From: Nitratireductor indicus C115
GTDB lineage: Bacteria; Pseudomonadota; Alphaproteobacteria; Rhizobiales; Rhizobiaceae
DNA length: 64,000 bases
Assembly: GCF_000300515.1 (NCBI RefSeq)
Contig: NZ_AMSI01000002.1
Coordinates: forward strand, 1-64,000
Direction: 5' to 3'
Part shown: piece by piece, positions 10,184 through 20,106 of the stretch
Layout of the letters: the number at the start of each line of letters is the position of its first letter
Position numbering within the stretch: the stretch's first letter is position 1
Notes under the pieces: model-generated
Seen by the model: the letters and a program-made list of their open reading frames with translations, nothing else
What the model was told of the DNA's origin: nothing
Database searches by the model: none
Made by a program: the position numbers and the translations under genes

Positions 10184-12523
10184 ATGATCGCTACAGTCGT
10201 TGCATATGTGCAACAACTGTACAACCGTTCGGGGACGAGCTTCAGGTCGATGGCGAGTGTATCGGAAAGTTCCGGGATAGATCCCCTGCCAGCTCCACTG
10301 CCGGCAACGCCACGGCGAGACCGGAGGGCGTCGCTTTATCTTGGCATCGCGGCAGCGGTCGGTGCGCTGGTGACGGCTGCGGTGTCCTTCACGGTCCTGC
10401 TTGGTCTGACGCCGTTTACGCCGGATGCCCGCGCGACGCTGTTTCTGATTGCCATCAATGTCGGTTTCATCCTGCTTCTCCTCGGCTTGATCCTTTCGGA
10501 GGCGATGCGCATCTACCGGAGCCGCAAAGGCGCGCGCGCGGCATCGCGCCTGCATGTGCGCATCATCGCGATGTTCTCGCTGGTGGCGGCAATCCCGGCC
10601 ATTCTCGTTGCTGTCATAGCTTCTGTAACACTGGAGCTCGGTCTCGACCGCTGGTTCGAATTGCGGACTAAGGTCATCATCTATTCCTCCCTGTCGATTG
10701 CCGACGCTTACGTTCAGCAGAATGCGCGCAGTCTTCAGGGCACGACCGAAAGCATGGCCGTGCGTCTCGATCAGGCACGCACGCTCTACAATCTCGATCG
10801 TTACGGTTTTCGTGATTTCATGACGCGGCAAGCCGTTCTGCGCGGCCTTGCCGATGCGGAACTGGTGCGCGCCGACGGGTCGGTCATCATCAGCGCCCAG
10901 ATGGGGGAGGATATTCCCTTACCCAGGCCGGGCAATGCGGATATCGAAACGGCCGACCGTTCGGAGATCGCCTTCAAGGAGATCGGAGGCACGAACCTCG
11001 TGACGGCCGTCTACAAGCTTCAGGAAATACCCGACGCCTATCTCTATACGGGCGCGCTGCTTGATCCTGAAGTGTTGAAGGCCCGCCAGATCGTGCGTTC
11101 CAACACGGATGAATATCGTTCGCTGGAGGACAATCGCGGTAACACGCAGCTTGCCTTCGCGCTGCTCTATCTGGTGGTCACCCTGGCCATCGTGCTCGCG
11201 GCCATCTGGACCGGCATTGCCGTGGCCGACCGGCTGGTGCGCCCCATCCGACAGCTTATTGGCGCCGCCGCCGATGTTTCGACCGGCGACCTTGAAGTGT
11301 CCGTTCCGGTGCGCGCTTCCGATGGCGATGTCGCCCTTCTGGGCGACACCTTTAACAAGATGACGCAGCAGCTGAAGTCGCAGCGCGACCAGCTGATTAC
11401 CGCCAAGGATATGATCGACGAGCGCCGCCGCTTCACCGAAGCAGTACTCTCAGGCGTGACGGCGGGCGTCATTGGTGTGGATTCGCAAGGAACCGTCGCC
11501 ATGGTCAACCGTTCGGCGGAGGCCATGCTCGATATCGATGCGCATTCGGCGGTCGACGAAAACCTTTCCGCCGTGCTGCCGCACGTGGGACGGATCTTCG
11601 AGGCCGGGCGGAAGTCGGGCAAGCCGGTCTACCGCGAGCAGACCACCTTCTATCGCGCGGGCGTCGAGCGCACGTTCAACGTCCAGATCACCACAGAAGA
11701 GGGTGTCGGCGAGGCGGACGAGCATTCCTATGTCGTCACCATCGATGATATTACCGACCTCATGCAGGCGCAGCGCTCCATGGCCTGGGCGGATGTGGCG
11801 CGCCGCATCGCGCATGAGATCAAGAACCCGCTCACGCCCATCCAGCTTTCGGCTGAGCGCATCCGCCGGCGCTTCGGCAAGGTCATCGAACAGGACCGCG
11901 AGATATTCGACCAGTGCACCGACACGATCATTCGCCAGGTGGGCGATATCGGCCGGATGGTCGATGAATTCTCATCCTTCGCGCGCATGCCCAAGCCCGA
12001 TATCCAGCTTCTGGACCTGCGCGATCCCTTGCGCGAGGCTTCGTTCCTGGTGGAAGTCGCGCGCAGCGACATCAAGTTCGAACGCGACTTCTCGGATGAG
12101 CCGCTGATGGGGCATTTCGATGCCCGTCTGATGGGGCAGGCGTTCGGCAATGTCATCAAGAATGCTGCCGAAGCCATCGAGGCCGCGGAACGTGCGCACG
12201 GGCAGCCTGGCGCGATCCGTGTCGTGGCGCGGCCGCGCGGCCGCTTTATCCAGGTCGATGTCATCGACAACGGCAAGGGCCTTCCGCGGGAAAACCGCCA
12301 GAGACTGCTCGAACCCTATATGACGACGCGGGACAAGGGCACCGGCCTTGGTCTCGCCATCGTCAAGAAGATCATCGAGGACCACGGGGGACGGCTGGAG
12401 CTGCACGATGCTCCGGAAGATTTCCATGACGGGGTTGGCGCGATGATCCGCATGATCCTTCCCGCTGCCCAATCGGCCCCCGAAAAGGACGCCGACAGGG
12501 CCAGAGAGACGACAAAAAGGTAG
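10184..12523 (+). CDS. ntrY: Membrane sensor kinase NtrY
   Basis: A 779-residue membrane histidine kinase paired with NtrX. Three hydrophobic segments lie in the first ~150 residues and one near 325-345, bracketing a periplasmic sensor region. A HAMP linker (ADRLVRPIRQL), a PAS domain and a kinase core follow, with phospho-acceptor His544 ([15 protein letters not shown]), N-box NVIKNAAEA and G2 GTGLGLAIV. NtrYX has been tied to nitrogen metabolism, redox and low-oxygen signalling in related bacteria. The start is uncertain: ATG at 10250 would remove 22 residues rich in Tyr/Gln/Ser that lack obvious function. Confidence 0.93.
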   Translation: MIATVVAYVQQLYNRSGTSFRSMASVSESSGIDPLPAPLPATPRRDRRASLYLGIAAAVGALVTAAVSFTVLLGLTPFTPDARATLFLIAINVGFILLLLGLILSEAMRIYRSRKGARAASRLHVRIIAMFSLVAAIPAILVAVIASVTLELGLDRWFELRTKVIIYSSLSIADAYVQQNARSLQGTTESMAVRLDQARTLYNLDRYGFRDFMTRQAVLRGLADAELVRADGSVIISAQMGEDIPLPRPGNADIETADRSEIAFKEIGGTNLVTAVYKLQEIPDAYLYTGALLDPEVLKARQIVRSNTDEYRSLEDNRGNTQLAFALLYLVVTLAIVLAAIWTGIAVADRLVRPIRQLIGAAADVSTGDLEVSVPVRASDGDVALLGDTFNKMTQQLKSQRDQLITAKDMIDERRRFTEAVLSGVTAGVIGVDSQGTVAMVNRSAEAMLDIDAHSAVDENLSAVLPHVGRIFEAGRKSGKPVYREQTTFYRAGVERTFNVQITTEEGVGEADEHSYVVTIDDITDLMQAQRSMAWADVARRIAHEIKNPLTPIQLSAERIRRRFGKVIEQDREIFDQCTDTIIRQVGDIGRMVDEFSSFARMPKPDIQLLDLRDPLREASFLVEVARSDIKFERDFSDEPLMGHFDARLMGQAFGNVIKNAAEAIEAAERAHGQPGAIRVVARPRGRFIQVDVIDNGKGLPRENRQRLLEPYMTTRDKGTGLGLAIVKKIIEDHGGRLELHDAPEDFHDGVGAMIRMILPAAQSAPEKDADRARETTKR

Positions 12524-12526
12524 AAC

Positions 12527-13888
12527 ATGGCCTCCGATATTCTGATCGTAGACGACGAGGAAGACATTCGCGAACTCGTGGCCGGCATACTGAGCGACGA
12601 GGGCCACGAAGCGCGTACCGCCTTCGACAGCGATAGCGCGCTGGCCGCGATTGCCGAACGCGTTCCGCGCCTCATCCTGCTCGACATCTGGCTCCAGGGA
12701 TCGAAGCTCGACGGTCTCGCGTTGCTCGACCGCATCAAGGAGCTCTATCCACACATGCCCGTGGTGATGATCTCGGGCCATGGCAACATCGAAACCGCCG
12801 TCTCCGCGATCAAGCGCGGCGCATATGATTTCATCGAGAAGCCTTTCAAGACCGACCGGCTGATCCTCATTTGCGAGCGAGCGCTGGAAATTTCGAAACT
12901 CAAGCGCGAAATGAACGATCTGAAGAAGCGCACCGGCGCGACCTTCGATCTCGTCGGCCAATCCGCCGCGATGAACCAGCTGCGCCAGACCATTGAGCGC
13001 GTTGCGCCGACCAACAGCCGCATCATGCTGACCGGGCCGTCAGGGTCCGGAAAGGAACTCGTCGCTCGCGCCATTCATGCAGCATCCTCCCGCAAGAACG
13101 GGCCATTCGTCACGCTGAATGCCGCCGCGATCACGCCGGAACGCATGGAAGTCGAATTGTTCGGGACGGAGTCCAATGGCAATGAACGCAAGGTCGGCGC
13201 CCTCGAGGAGGCCCATGGCGGCGTTCTTTATCTGGATGAAGTGGCCGACATGCCCTCCGGCACGCAGAGCAAGATTCTGCGTGTTCTGGTCGACCAGCAG
13301 TTCGAGCGCGTGGGCGGCACGAGACGGGTCAAGGTGGATGTTCGCATCATTTCATCGACCGCCCAAAACATAGAATCGCTGATCGCCGAGGGGCGGTTTC
13401 GCGAGGACCTTTTCCATCGTCTGGCCGTGGTCCCGGTTGGCGTGCCGCCGCTCGCCGAGCGGCGCGAGGACATTCCGTTGCTCGTCAATCATTTCATGCA
13501 GACCATCGGGGAACAGGCCGGCATCAAGGCGCGCCCGCTCGGAAACGATGCCATGGCAGTGCTCCAGGCACACAACTGGCCGGGCAATGTCCGCCAGCTG
13601 CGCAATAATGTTGAGCGGTTGATGATCCTGACGCGCAGCGACAATCCCGACACGCCGATCACGGCTGATCTTCTGCCGGCCGAAATCGGCGATGTAATGC
13701 CGAAGTTGCCCACCCAGTCGGACCAGCACATCATGGCCCTGCCGCTGCGCGAGGCACGCGAGATGTTCGAGAAGGAATATCTTCTCGCCCAGATCAACCG
13801 CTTCGGTGGCAACATATCGCGCACGGCCGAATTCGTGGGGATGGAGCGCTCGGCCTTGCATCGCAAGCTCAAATCGCTGGGAGTCTAG
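12527..13888 (+). CDS. ntrX: Response regulator NtrX
   Basis: Partner of NtrY, 453 residues. The receiver domain has the acidic pocket DDEED and phospho-acceptor Asp53 (LLDIWL). The AAA+ domain has Walker A GPSGSGKE and Walker B-like GGVLYLDEVADM, and a Fis-type helix ends the protein (AEFVGMERSALHRKLKSL). Where NtrC-type activators carry GAFTGA, NtrX has GTESNGNERKVGALEEA, so the sigma-54 contact loop is replaced. This suggests it works without sigma-54, as reported for some alphaproteobacterial NtrX proteins. It starts 4 bases after ntrY. Confidence 0.94.
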   Translation: MASDILIVDDEEDIRELVAGILSDEGHEARTAFDSDSALAAIAERVPRLILLDIWLQGSKLDGLALLDRIKELYPHMPVVMISGHGNIETAVSAIKRGAYDFIEKPFKTDRLILICERALEISKLKREMNDLKKRTGATFDLVGQSAAMNQLRQTIERVAPTNSRIMLTGPSGSGKELVARAIHAASSRKNGPFVTLNAAAITPERMEVELFGTESNGNERKVGALEEAHGGVLYLDEVADMPSGTQSKILRVLVDQQFERVGGTRRVKVDVRIISSTAQNIESLIAEGRFREDLFHRLAVVPVGVPPLAERREDIPLLVNHFMQTIGEQAGIKARPLGNDAMAVLQAHNWPGNVRQLRNNVERLMILTRSDNPDTPITADLLPAEIGDVMPKLPTQSDQHIMALPLREAREMFEKEYLLAQINRFGGNISRTAEFVGMERSALHRKLKSLGV

Positions 13889-14125
13889 GGCGATTTTCAG
13901 CCAGTTGGCGCCACCTGACGTTCGCATCGAAGCGGAAAGGCAAAAGGATTGAGCGCCCTGGTGCGCCCGGAAGGTCTCACCGCGCTTCTCATTGCGGGTT
14001 CATAACGGACCGCGAGGGCGCGATTACCGCTGCCCGAACATGATCCCGCCTGTTTCCTTGCAAGTGAAAAACGGCTAGAGCAATGCCTCAGCCAAGACCC
14101 CGCGTTGCGGGGCAGGGAGTGGACG

Positions 14126-15502
14126 ATGAAGGTCATCATTTGCGGCGCCGGGCAGGTCGGTTACGGCATCGCGGAGCGTCTCGCCTCCGAACAGAACGAC
14201 GTCTCGGTGATCGATACGTCCCCTGAGCTCATTCGCGCCGTACGCGATACGCTCGATGTGCGCGGTTTCGTCGGCCATGGTGCGCACCCCGACGTTCTGG
14301 CATCGGCTGGCGCCAGCGAAGCCGATATGATCATTGCCGTCACCTTGTTCGACGAGGTGAACATGGTGGCCTGTCAGGTGGCGCATTCACTTTTCAATGT
14401 GCCCACCAAGATCGCGCGTATTCGCTCGCAGTCCTATCTGCAGTCCCATTACATGGATCTTTTCTCGCGCGATCATCTGCCCATCGACGTCATCATCTCG
14501 CCAGAAGTCGAGGTTGGCGAGATGGTCATGCGCCGCATAGCGCTTCCTGGAGCCACCGATGTCGTGCGCTTTGCCGACGATCACGTGGCCATGGTCGCGA
14601 TTGAATGTCTTGACGAATGCCCGGTTATCAACACGCCGCTCTCGCAGCTGACGGAGCTCTTTCCAGACCTGCCTTCGACGGTTGTCGGCGTATCGCGGGA
14701 GGGAAAACTCTTCATTCCTCATTCGCGTGATCAGCTGATAGCGGGCGATCTCGCCTATGTGGTCACCACCCGCGATCAGGTGCGCCGCACGCTTGGCCTG
14801 TTCGGTCACGAGGAGCGCGAGGCAACCCGTATCGTGGTGGCCGGCGGCGGCAATATCGGGCTCTACGTGGCACGCGCCATGGAGAAGAAGAACAGCCGCA
14901 CCAAGGTCAAGATCATTGAAAGCACGCGCGAGCGTGCCGTGGCACTGGCCGACCGCCTGCGCCGCACCGTCGTTCTGCATGGCAGCGCACTCGACCAGAA
15001 GCTCTTGCTTGAGGCCGATATACAGCATGCGGACCTCATGGTCGCGCTGACCAACGACGATCAGGTCAACATCCTGTCGAGCGTCATCGCCAAGCGTCTG
15101 GGCTGTCGTTCCAACCTGGTTCTGATCAACAATCCGACCTATCACGACTTCGCCAAGACACTTGGTATCGACGCCCATGTGAACCCGCGCTCGGTGACCA
15201 TCTCGAAGGTCTTGCAGCACGTGCGTCGCGGCCGCATCCGCGCTGTCCACAACATTCAACGCGGCGCGGCTGAAGTGATCGAGGCGGAAGCTCTGGAGAC
15301 ATCGCCGCTGGTGGGGCCGCCCTTGAGCGAAGTGGAGTTTCCCGACGGCATGCGCATTGGCGCCGTCTATCGTGACGGCGCGGTCATCAAGCCGAGCGGT
15401 TCTCTGCGCATCAAGCCGAAGGACCGTGTTGTCATATTCGCGCTGGACAGCGCGGTGCGCCAGGTCGAACAGATGTTCCGCGTCAGTCTGGAGTTCTTCT
15501 GA
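14126..15502 (+). CDS. trkA: Trk potassium uptake regulator TrkA
   Basis: The cytoplasmic NAD-binding gating subunit of the Trk potassium channel, 458 residues, with two RCK repeats. The first Rossmann motif is GAGQVGYG at the N-terminus and the second is GGGNIGLYVA near residue 240. Each is followed by a TrkA-C subdomain, for example GDLAYVVTTRD and KDRVVIFAL. ATG at 14126 follows GGAGTGGAC. The 237 bases between ntrX and trkA contain no gene I can support. In this group trkA commonly follows ntrX. Confidence 0.94.
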   Translation: MKVIICGAGQVGYGIAERLASEQNDVSVIDTSPELIRAVRDTLDVRGFVGHGAHPDVLASAGASEADMIIAVTLFDEVNMVACQVAHSLFNVPTKIARIRSQSYLQSHYMDLFSRDHLPIDVIISPEVEVGEMVMRRIALPGATDVVRFADDHVAMVAIECLDECPVINTPLSQLTELFPDLPSTVVGVSREGKLFIPHSRDQLIAGDLAYVVTTRDQVRRTLGLFGHEEREATRIVVAGGGNIGLYVARAMEKKNSRTKVKIIESTRERAVALADRLRRTVVLHGSALDQKLLLEADIQHADLMVALTNDDQVNILSSVIAKRLGCRSNLVLINNPTYHDFAKTLGIDAHVNPRSVTISKVLQHVRRGRIRAVHNIQRGAAEVIEAEALETSPLVGPPLSEVEFPDGMRIGAVYRDGAVIKPSGSLRIKPKDRVVIFALDSAVRQVEQMFRVSLEFF

Positions 15503-15607
15503 GCCGCTTGATTTGAGGCTTGGCGCCTGCAACAAAAGCCATGGCTCATCATCTTGCCCGCATCCGGATCGGTCCTGATTCGGTCATCGTCAGAACGGAG
15601 ATACGAA

Positions 15608-16474
15608 ATGCCCCGCATTGCCTATGTGAACGGCCGCTATGTGCGTCATGCCGACGCTGCTGTGCATGTGGAGGATCGCGGCTATCAGCTGGCCGACGGC
15701 GTGTACGAGGTCTGCGAAATCAAGCGTGGCTACATTGTCGATGAGAGGGGGCATCTGGATCGCCTCGACCGATCGATGCGGGAACTGCGCATGGACTGGC
15801 CGGTGGAACGAAAAGCTATGGAGCTGATCCTGCGCGAGGTCATTCGCCGCAATCACGTGCGCAATGGGATGGTCTATGTGCAGGTGACGCGTGGCGTTGC
15901 GCCGCGCGATCACGCTTTCCCGACCAAGCCCGTGCGTTCCGCGCTGGTGGTGACCGCCAAGCGGATGGACCCGCGCGCCGTGGAGGCAAAGGCGGCCAAG
16001 GGCATGGCCGTGATAACGGTACCCGAAAACCGCTGGGAGCGCGTCGATATCAAGACCATCGGCCTTCTTCCCAATGTTCTGGCCAAGCAGGCTGCCGTGG
16101 AAGCGGGCGCCGGTGAGGCCTGGTTCGTCGATCCGGACGGAACGGTGAAGGAAGGCGCTTCCACCAATGCGTGGATCGTCACCAAGGATGGATCGCTTGT
16201 GACACGCCCGGCCGATCATGGAATTCTGCGGGGAATCACCCGCGCCACGGTGATGAAGGTCGCCGACAAGCTCGGTCTCAGGGTCGAGGAGCGCGTTTTC
16301 AGTGTGGAAGAGGCACAGGCCGCCCGCGAGGCCTTCGTTACCAGCGCGACATCGCTGGTGAGCCCCGTTGTCAGCATTAACGGCAAGCCGGTTGCAAATG
16401 GACATCCGGGCAGTGTCGCCCGTTCCTTGCGGGAAGCGTTTTTTGAGATTGCGGAAAAAAGTCCTACCTGTTAA
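15608..16474 (+). CDS. dat: D-amino acid aminotransferase (fold-type IV PLP enzyme)
   Basis: A 288-residue PLP transaminase of the branched-chain/D-amino-acid class. The Schiff-base lysine is Lys149 in RVDIKTIGLLPNVLAKQ, close to its place in Bacillus D-amino acid transaminase. The cofactor phosphate contact EGASTNAWIV and TSATSLVSPVV are also present. The start ATG 15608 is chosen for ACGGAGAT upstream; earlier in-frame codons lack such a site. Probable role: interconversion of D-alanine and D-glutamate. An L-branched-chain or aminodeoxychorismate activity is less likely but not excluded. Confidence 0.88.
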   Translation: MPRIAYVNGRYVRHADAAVHVEDRGYQLADGVYEVCEIKRGYIVDERGHLDRLDRSMRELRMDWPVERKAMELILREVIRRNHVRNGMVYVQVTRGVAPRDHAFPTKPVRSALVVTAKRMDPRAVEAKAAKGMAVITVPENRWERVDIKTIGLLPNVLAKQAAVEAGAGEAWFVDPDGTVKEGASTNAWIVTKDGSLVTRPADHGILRGITRATVMKVADKLGLRVEERVFSVEEAQAAREAFVTSATSLVSPVVSINGKPVANGHPGSVARSLREAFFEIAEKSPTC

Positions 16475-16556
16475 CCAACGGGCATGGTGGTAGCGGCCCG
16501 GGTCATCCTGGGCTCCTGGCGCAATTCTGATATGCGTTTTCTGTCGGGGTGCTTTC

Positions 16557-16585
16557 TTGACAGAAGGGTATGTTATTTGCGCTAC
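16557..16585 (+). promoter_or_regulatory. Candidate sigma-70-type promoter of hfq
   Basis: TTGACA at 16557-16562 is followed after 17 bases by CGCTAC, 41 bases before the hfq ATG. The -35 matches consensus; the -10 is weak. It lies in the only sizeable gap between dat and hfq. Confidence 0.4.
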
Positions 16586-16625
16586 TGGCTGCCCCTAGGG
16601 CAGCGAATGGGTGAAAGACCAAGAA

Positions 16626-16874
16626 ATGGCGGAACGATCACAAAACTTGCAGGACCTGTTCCTGAATACCGTTCGCAAGAGCAAGAACCCCCTCACGATC
16701 TTTCTCATAAACGGTGTCAAACTGACGGGCATTGTCACTTCCTTCGATAATTTCTGCGTGCTTCTTCGCCGCGACGGGCATTCGCAGCTTGTGTACAAGC
16801 ATGCGATTTCGACGATCATGCCGAGTCAGCCGGTTCAGCTTTATGAAGCCGAGGACAGCAATCGGGAATCCTGA
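16626..16874 (+). CDS. hfq: RNA chaperone Hfq
   Basis: An 82-residue Sm-like RNA-binding protein that pairs small RNAs with mRNAs and forms a hexamer. The Sm1 motif ([20 protein letters not shown]) and Sm2 motif ([10 protein letters not shown]) are intact, and the N-terminus [14 protein letters not shown] is near-identical to Brucella/rhizobial Hfq. That match sets the start at ATG 16626 rather than the in-frame GTG 15 bases earlier. hflX begins directly after its stop, as in many proteobacteria. Confidence 0.97.
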   Translation: MAERSQNLQDLFLNTVRKSKNPLTIFLINGVKLTGIVTSFDNFCVLLRRDGHSQLVYKHAISTIMPSQPVQLYEAEDSNRES

Positions 16875-18242
16875 TTGACACAACCGAACGAGCCTGAAGG
16901 CAAAGGGCACAGGCGAGACCCTATAGCGCGCGTGGCAGAGCCCACGCGCGCTTTCGTCGTTACGCCCATTCTTGCTGCGGAAAGACGGGCAGCCGAAAAG
17001 GGCGCGCCTATCCGTTCCGCCGATGCGCGCTCACAGGAGGCGGTGGGGCTTGCCGAAGCGATCGACCTCGATGTGATCGCCGCCGAGATCGTGGCGGTCA
17101 ACCAGCCGCGACCAGCCACCCTCCTTGGAACAGGAAAGCTTGATGAACTGGCCGCGCGTGTCGCGGAAGCGGAAGCGGAAGTGGTCATCGTCGACCACCC
17201 CCTGACACCGGTTCAGCAGCGCAATCTGGAGAAGGCGCTCAACGCGAAGGTGCTTGATCGCACCGGTCTCATTCTGGAAATTTTCGGACGCAGGGCGCGC
17301 ACCAAGGAAGGTCGCCTGCAGGTCGATCTTGCGCATCTGGAATACCAGCGAGGCCGTCTGGTGCGCAGCTGGACCCATCTGGAGCGTCAGCGCGGCGGCG
17401 GCGGGTTCATGGGTGGTCCCGGTGAAACGCAGATCGAGGCCGACCGCCGGCTTTTGCAGGACAAGATCGTGCGTCTCAAGCGCGAGCTCGAGACCGTGCG
17501 GCGTACGCGCGACCTGCACCGCTCCAAGCGGCGCAAGGTACCGTTTCCGATCGTCGCCATCGTCGGCTACACCAATGCTGGAAAATCGACCCTTTTCAAC
17601 CGGCTGACCGGTGCCTCGGTCATGGCGGAGGACATGCTTTTTGCGACGCTCGATCCAACATTGCGCCGCGTGCAGCTACCCCATGGTACCACCGTCATCC
17701 TGTCGGACACCGTCGGCTTCATCTCCGACCTGCCGACCCATCTGGTGGCGGCGTTTCGCGCGACGCTCGAAGAGGTTGTCGAGGCCGATCTGATCATTCA
17801 TCTGCGCGACATCTCCGATCCCGATTCGAGCGCACAGGCGAACGACGTCGCGTCAATCCTTGGCGATCTGGGCGTCGATGCCGCCGACAAGACCCGTGTT
17901 CTCGAAGTCTGGAACAAGATCGATAATCTCGCCGACGAACAGCGCCACGCTCAGCTTGAGATAACCCATGGTCCCGATGCGCCCATCGCCATTTCAGCCG
18001 TGACGGGCGAGGGGATCGACACGCTATTGTCGACGGTGGAACAGCGCATTTCAGGCGCGCTTGCTCCACTCACTTTGACCCTGTCGCCCCGTCAGATGCA
18101 GTTCCTCGATTGGGTCTATCGCCATGGCGATGTCGTTGAACGCAAGGACAATGACGACGGCAGCATCACCATTACGGTGCGTGCGACCGATATGGCGCGC
18201 AACGAAATTCTGGAAAAACTAACGGGCGACAGCAAGTCATGA
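16875..18242 (+). CDS. hflX: Ribosome-associated GTPase HflX
   Basis: A 455-residue translational GTPase that can split stalled ribosomes. The N-terminal HflX domain (about 20-200) has the Gly-rich stretch RGGGGFMGGPGETQIE. The G domain has G1 GYTNAGKST, G3 DTVGFI and NKID at G4. Its initiation codon is TTG placed immediately after the hfq TGA, with GGGAAT in front; no in-frame ATG exists until well inside the fold, so TTG is the only sensible start. Coupled translation with hfq is likely. Confidence 0.94.
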   Translation: MTQPNEPEGKGHRRDPIARVAEPTRAFVVTPILAAERRAAEKGAPIRSADARSQEAVGLAEAIDLDVIAAEIVAVNQPRPATLLGTGKLDELAARVAEAEAEVVIVDHPLTPVQQRNLEKALNAKVLDRTGLILEIFGRRARTKEGRLQVDLAHLEYQRGRLVRSWTHLERQRGGGGFMGGPGETQIEADRRLLQDKIVRLKRELETVRRTRDLHRSKRRKVPFPIVAIVGYTNAGKSTLFNRLTGASVMAEDMLFATLDPTLRRVQLPHGTTVILSDTVGFISDLPTHLVAAFRATLEEVVEADLIIHLRDISDPDSSAQANDVASILGDLGVDAADKTRVLEVWNKIDNLADEQRHAQLEITHGPDAPIAISAVTGEGIDTLLSTVEQRISGALAPLTLTLSPRQMQFLDWVYRHGDVVERKDNDDGSITITVRATDMARNEILEKLTGDSKS

Positions 18243-18270
18243 TGCGCGCCCAGCCCGTCGAGGCTGGAAA

Positions 18271-19089
18271 CTATCCGAGCTTCTTGGCGTCTTGCCAGAG
18301 CGCTTCCATATCTTCGAGACTGGCTTCTTCCAGCGTTCGGCCCTGTTCCTTCAGCATGCGCTCGACATGGTCGAAACGGGTGCGGAACTTGTCATTGGCG
18401 GCTGCAAGTGCCGCTTCGGGGTCCTTGCCCAGATGCCGACCGAGATTGGCGAGCGCAAAAAGCAGATCGCCATATTCTTCTCCGATATGCGCTTCATTGC
18501 CGCTGTCCATGGCTTCGCGCAACTCGCCGATTTCCTCCTCGATCTTGTCGAGGACAGGACCGGCAGCTCCCCAGTCGAAGCCGACGCGGGCAGCGCGCTG
18601 TTGCAGCTTGAGCGCACGCATCAAGGCGGGCAGGGCGCGCGGTACCTCATCAAGATAGGCAGGTGGGGTTTCCTCGAGACCAAGTGCTGCGCGGCGGGAA
18701 AGACGCTCGGCCTTTTCCTCCGCCTTGATGCGGTCCCACATGCCCTTCGCCATGCCCTTGCCGCGGGCCTCCTCACTGCCAAAGACGTGGGGGTGCCGGC
18801 GGATCATCTTTTTGGTGATGGCGTGCACCACGTCACCGAAATCGAAACGGTCTTCCTCTTCGGCCATGCGGGCATGGAAGACAACTTGCAAAAGCAGGTC
18901 GCCGAGCTCGTCGCGCAAATCCTCAAGGTCGCCCCGTTCAATCGCATCGGCAACTTCATAGGCTTCTTCGATGGTGTAGGGGGCGATGCTGGCAAAATCC
19001 TGCTCGACATCCCAGGGGCAGCCGGTCTGCGGTGTGCGCAGCGCAGCCATGATCTCCAACAATCTCGCGATGTCCTTGGAAGGCTGCAT
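18271..19089 (-). CDS. mazG: Nucleoside triphosphate pyrophosphohydrolase MazG
   Basis: A 272-residue all-alpha NTP pyrophosphohydrolase with two MazG repeats. The N-terminal repeat shows PWDVEQDFASIAPYTIEEA and the metal-binding ELGDLLLQVVFHA; the C-terminal repeat shows GVRVGFDW-like ARVGFDWGA and EEYGDLLFALANLGRHLG. It hydrolyses non-canonical or excess NTPs to NMPs. ATG at 19089 follows AGGGACAGG. It converges on hflX with under 30 bases between. Confidence 0.95.
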   Translation of the reverse strand: MQPSKDIARLLEIMAALRTPQTGCPWDVEQDFASIAPYTIEEAYEVADAIERGDLEDLRDELGDLLLQVVFHARMAEEEDRFDFGDVVHAITKKMIRRHPHVFGSEEARGKGMAKGMWDRIKAEEKAERLSRRAALGLEETPPAYLDEVPRALPALMRALKLQQRAARVGFDWGAAGPVLDKIEEEIGELREAMDSGNEAHIGEEYGDLLFALANLGRHLGKDPEAALAAANDKFRTRFDHVERMLKEQGRTLEEASLEDMEALWQDAKKLG

Positions 19090-19258
19090 GGGGCCTGTCC
19101 CTTTCCCTGGATGGTGCCTTGAAATATCCGCGAGTTTGATAGCACGGATGAGGGATCGGGAAAGACCGGACCAGGCGTTATTGAGGCAGTCCACAGACGT
19201 TCTGCATGACGGCCAGCCTCTGCAAGCGTGTCTGGTCCGGACCGCGTCCGGGGTGAGG

Positions 19259-20104
19259 TTATGCCTCGCCTTTCGCTGTCAGTGCATCGAGCGTGATGAC
19301 CATTTCGCCGCTTTGGCGGATTTGCGTCTGCGTGAGAACCGCCGACACCGCTTGCACGGCAAGACGGGCGGAGGCGCACAGCGAAAGGCCGGCGCTGCGA
19401 TGCGCCACGAGGACGCCCGTAAACAGATCGCCGGTTCCACAGGGGCGTACGGGAATGCGCGGAGCAGAGATCCGCGTTACCGCGTCGCCCTCCGCGACGA
19501 TGGTCTCCACCTGACTTTCCGGCGTGTCTTCCAGAACGCAGCCCGTTACCGCGAAATCCACGGATCGCCCTGCACGAACCTCATGAATGGCCGCAACAAT
19601 TCCTTCCAGATTACGGGCAGGTCGTTTTGCAAGCCATTCGAGCTCGAACTGGTTGGGCGTTGCCAAGCGCGCTTGAGGAAGAAGCCTGTCGCGGATCAGC
19701 TCGGGCAAACCGTAAGCGACGAAAACACCGATCCCGTTATCGCCGATGACGGGATCGCAAACACAATGAATATCAGGATTGCGTCGCAATGCCCGTTCGA
19801 CAAAGGCCGAAACCACCTGGCCAACCTCCACGGAACCCAGATATCCGGTTAGAAGCACGGCACAATTTTCGACCAGACCGCGCTCCTCGACACCGCGCAG
19901 AAGATCGGCGACGAGGTCCGCCTCCAGAACACGACCGCGCATTGTGGGATAATGCGGGTGGTTGGATAGAAGCGTGGTCGGAACGACCGCGACCGTGGCT
20001 CCAAGCGCCTGCATGGGCCAGGCGGCGGCACTGTTGCCCACATGGCCATGCACCACCTGGCTCTGGATCGAGATGATCTGGCGCATATCAGCTACCTTAC
20101 TCAT
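19259..20104 (-). CDS. pdxY: Pyridoxal kinase
   Basis: A 281-residue ribokinase-family kinase that phosphorylates pyridoxal. SIQSQVVHGHVGNSAAAWP at the N-terminus and the VCDPVIGDNG segment are typical of PdxK/PdxY, and the catalytic aspartate is in CGTGDLFTG near residue 225. It is the last gene of a four-gene minus-strand operon and starts just after the SHMT paralogue. Both the SHMT and the divergent MocR-type regulator use PLP, so the kinase may supply that cofactor or feed back on the regulator. Confidence 0.92.
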   Translation of the reverse strand: MSKVADMRQIISIQSQVVHGHVGNSAAAWPMQALGATVAVVPTTLLSNHPHYPTMRGRVLEADLVADLLRGVEERGLVENCAVLLTGYLGSVEVGQVVSAFVERALRRNPDIHCVCDPVIGDNGIGVFVAYGLPELIRDRLLPQARLATPNQFELEWLAKRPARNLEGIVAAIHEVRAGRSVDFAVTGCVLEDTPESQVETIVAEGDAVTRISAPRIPVRPCGTGDLFTGVLVAHRSAGLSLCASARLAVQAVSAVLTQTQIRQSGEMVITLDALTAKGEA

Positions 20105-20106
20105 GA

